Origin: Marinobacterium profundum
Lineage (GTDB): Bacteria; Pseudomonadota; Gammaproteobacteria; Pseudomonadales; Balneatricaceae
Direction: 5' to 3'
DNA length: 50,348 bases
Assembly: GCF_001528745.1 (NCBI RefSeq)
Contig: NZ_BCNS01000107.1
Location: forward strand, 1-50,348
The notes under the pieces are model-generated. The model did no database searches. It had not been told where the DNA came from and worked only from the letters and a program-made list of their open reading frames with translations. Below are positions 50,334-50,348 of this stretch, piece after piece. A program made the position numbers and the translations under genes. Within the stretch, counting starts at the first letter, position 1, and each line of letters begins with the position of its first letter.

Positions 50334-50348
50334 AGGCTGTCCGACAAT
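50334..50348 (+). repeat. Truncated end of the 161-bp element at the window edge
   Basis: The last 15 bases, AGGCTGTCCGACAAT, are the exact reverse complement of the element end at 68-82. They mark the start of another copy that continues outside the window. Confidence 0.65.

Noticed and set aside
1-50348. A CRISPR array, prophage, integron, tRNA or rRNA gene, or toxin-antitoxin pair.
   Set aside because: There are no regularly spaced direct repeats, no phage structural genes or integrase, no cloverleaf-like segments noticed, and no recognisable toxin or antitoxin families.

Overview
The window reads as chromosomal DNA of a high-GC, free-living Gammaproteobacterium, probably marine and of the Oceanospirillales/Pseudomonadales type (Marinobacterium-like). 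The genus is inferred from overall gene content only: ubiE-ubiJ, hemJ, malate synthase G, DbpA, several LysR-regulated uptake and catabolism cassettes, and TAXI-TRAP and SSS transporters. There are no rRNA or tRNA genes, no CRISPR array, no transposase and no phage genes. The window holds 40 intact protein genes, two very small open frames and one gene fragment.

Region 1 (250-7865) is a LysR regulator followed by a five-gene set: ethanolamine-type permease, glutamine-synthetase-like ligase, aldehyde dehydrogenase, iron-type alcohol dehydrogenase and class I glutamine amidotransferase, closed by a strong terminator. Together they spell out a plausible gamma-glutamylation route for ethanolamine or a related amino alcohol: import, gamma-glutamyl capping, two oxidations, then release of glutamate plus an amino acid such as glycine. 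Region 2 (7976-14544, minus strand) reads TAXI binding protein, fused TRAP permease, DadA-like FAD oxidoreductase, a truncated racemase copy, Asp/Glu-racemase family enzyme and LysR, which suggests uptake and oxidation of amino acid enantiomers. Region 3 (14789-17284) is a LysR gene, a sodium:solute symporter and a previously uncalled 34-residue membrane peptide.

Region 4 (17285-20266) is a 700-base leader with a run of hairpins and an inserted repeat, then leuA and a convergent dsbB. Region 5 (20430-27564) has two EamA exporters, a non-coding patch, a lipoprotein-type efflux ABC system, and a GNAT/nitrilase fusion protein. Region 6 (27691-39341) has a PiuC-like hydroxylase, dbpA, a sirtuin and an unknown protein, then glcB, a small membrane protein, and a thioesterase translationally coupled to a giant MscS channel, with an alpha/beta hydrolase diverging from it. 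Region 7 (39415-50259) has serA, ppnP, a LysR/MFS divergent pair, a fumarylacetoacetate-hydrolase family protein, a short-chain dehydrogenase, a RoxA-like dihaem lipoprotein, pirin, hemJ, ubiJ and ubiE.

A family of 161-bp intergenic elements with terminal inverted repeats is present as two full copies (17631-17791, 38186-38346), one solo end (43634-43662) and two copies cut by the window edges, suggesting that the window is an assembly contig ending in repeats. The best leads are the gamma-glutamylation cassette, this repeat family, the structured leuA leader, the partial duplication of the racemase gene, the hairpin hiding the ribosome site of the dadA-like gene, and the small symporter-linked peptide. 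All assignments come from reading the sequence; no database search was run.
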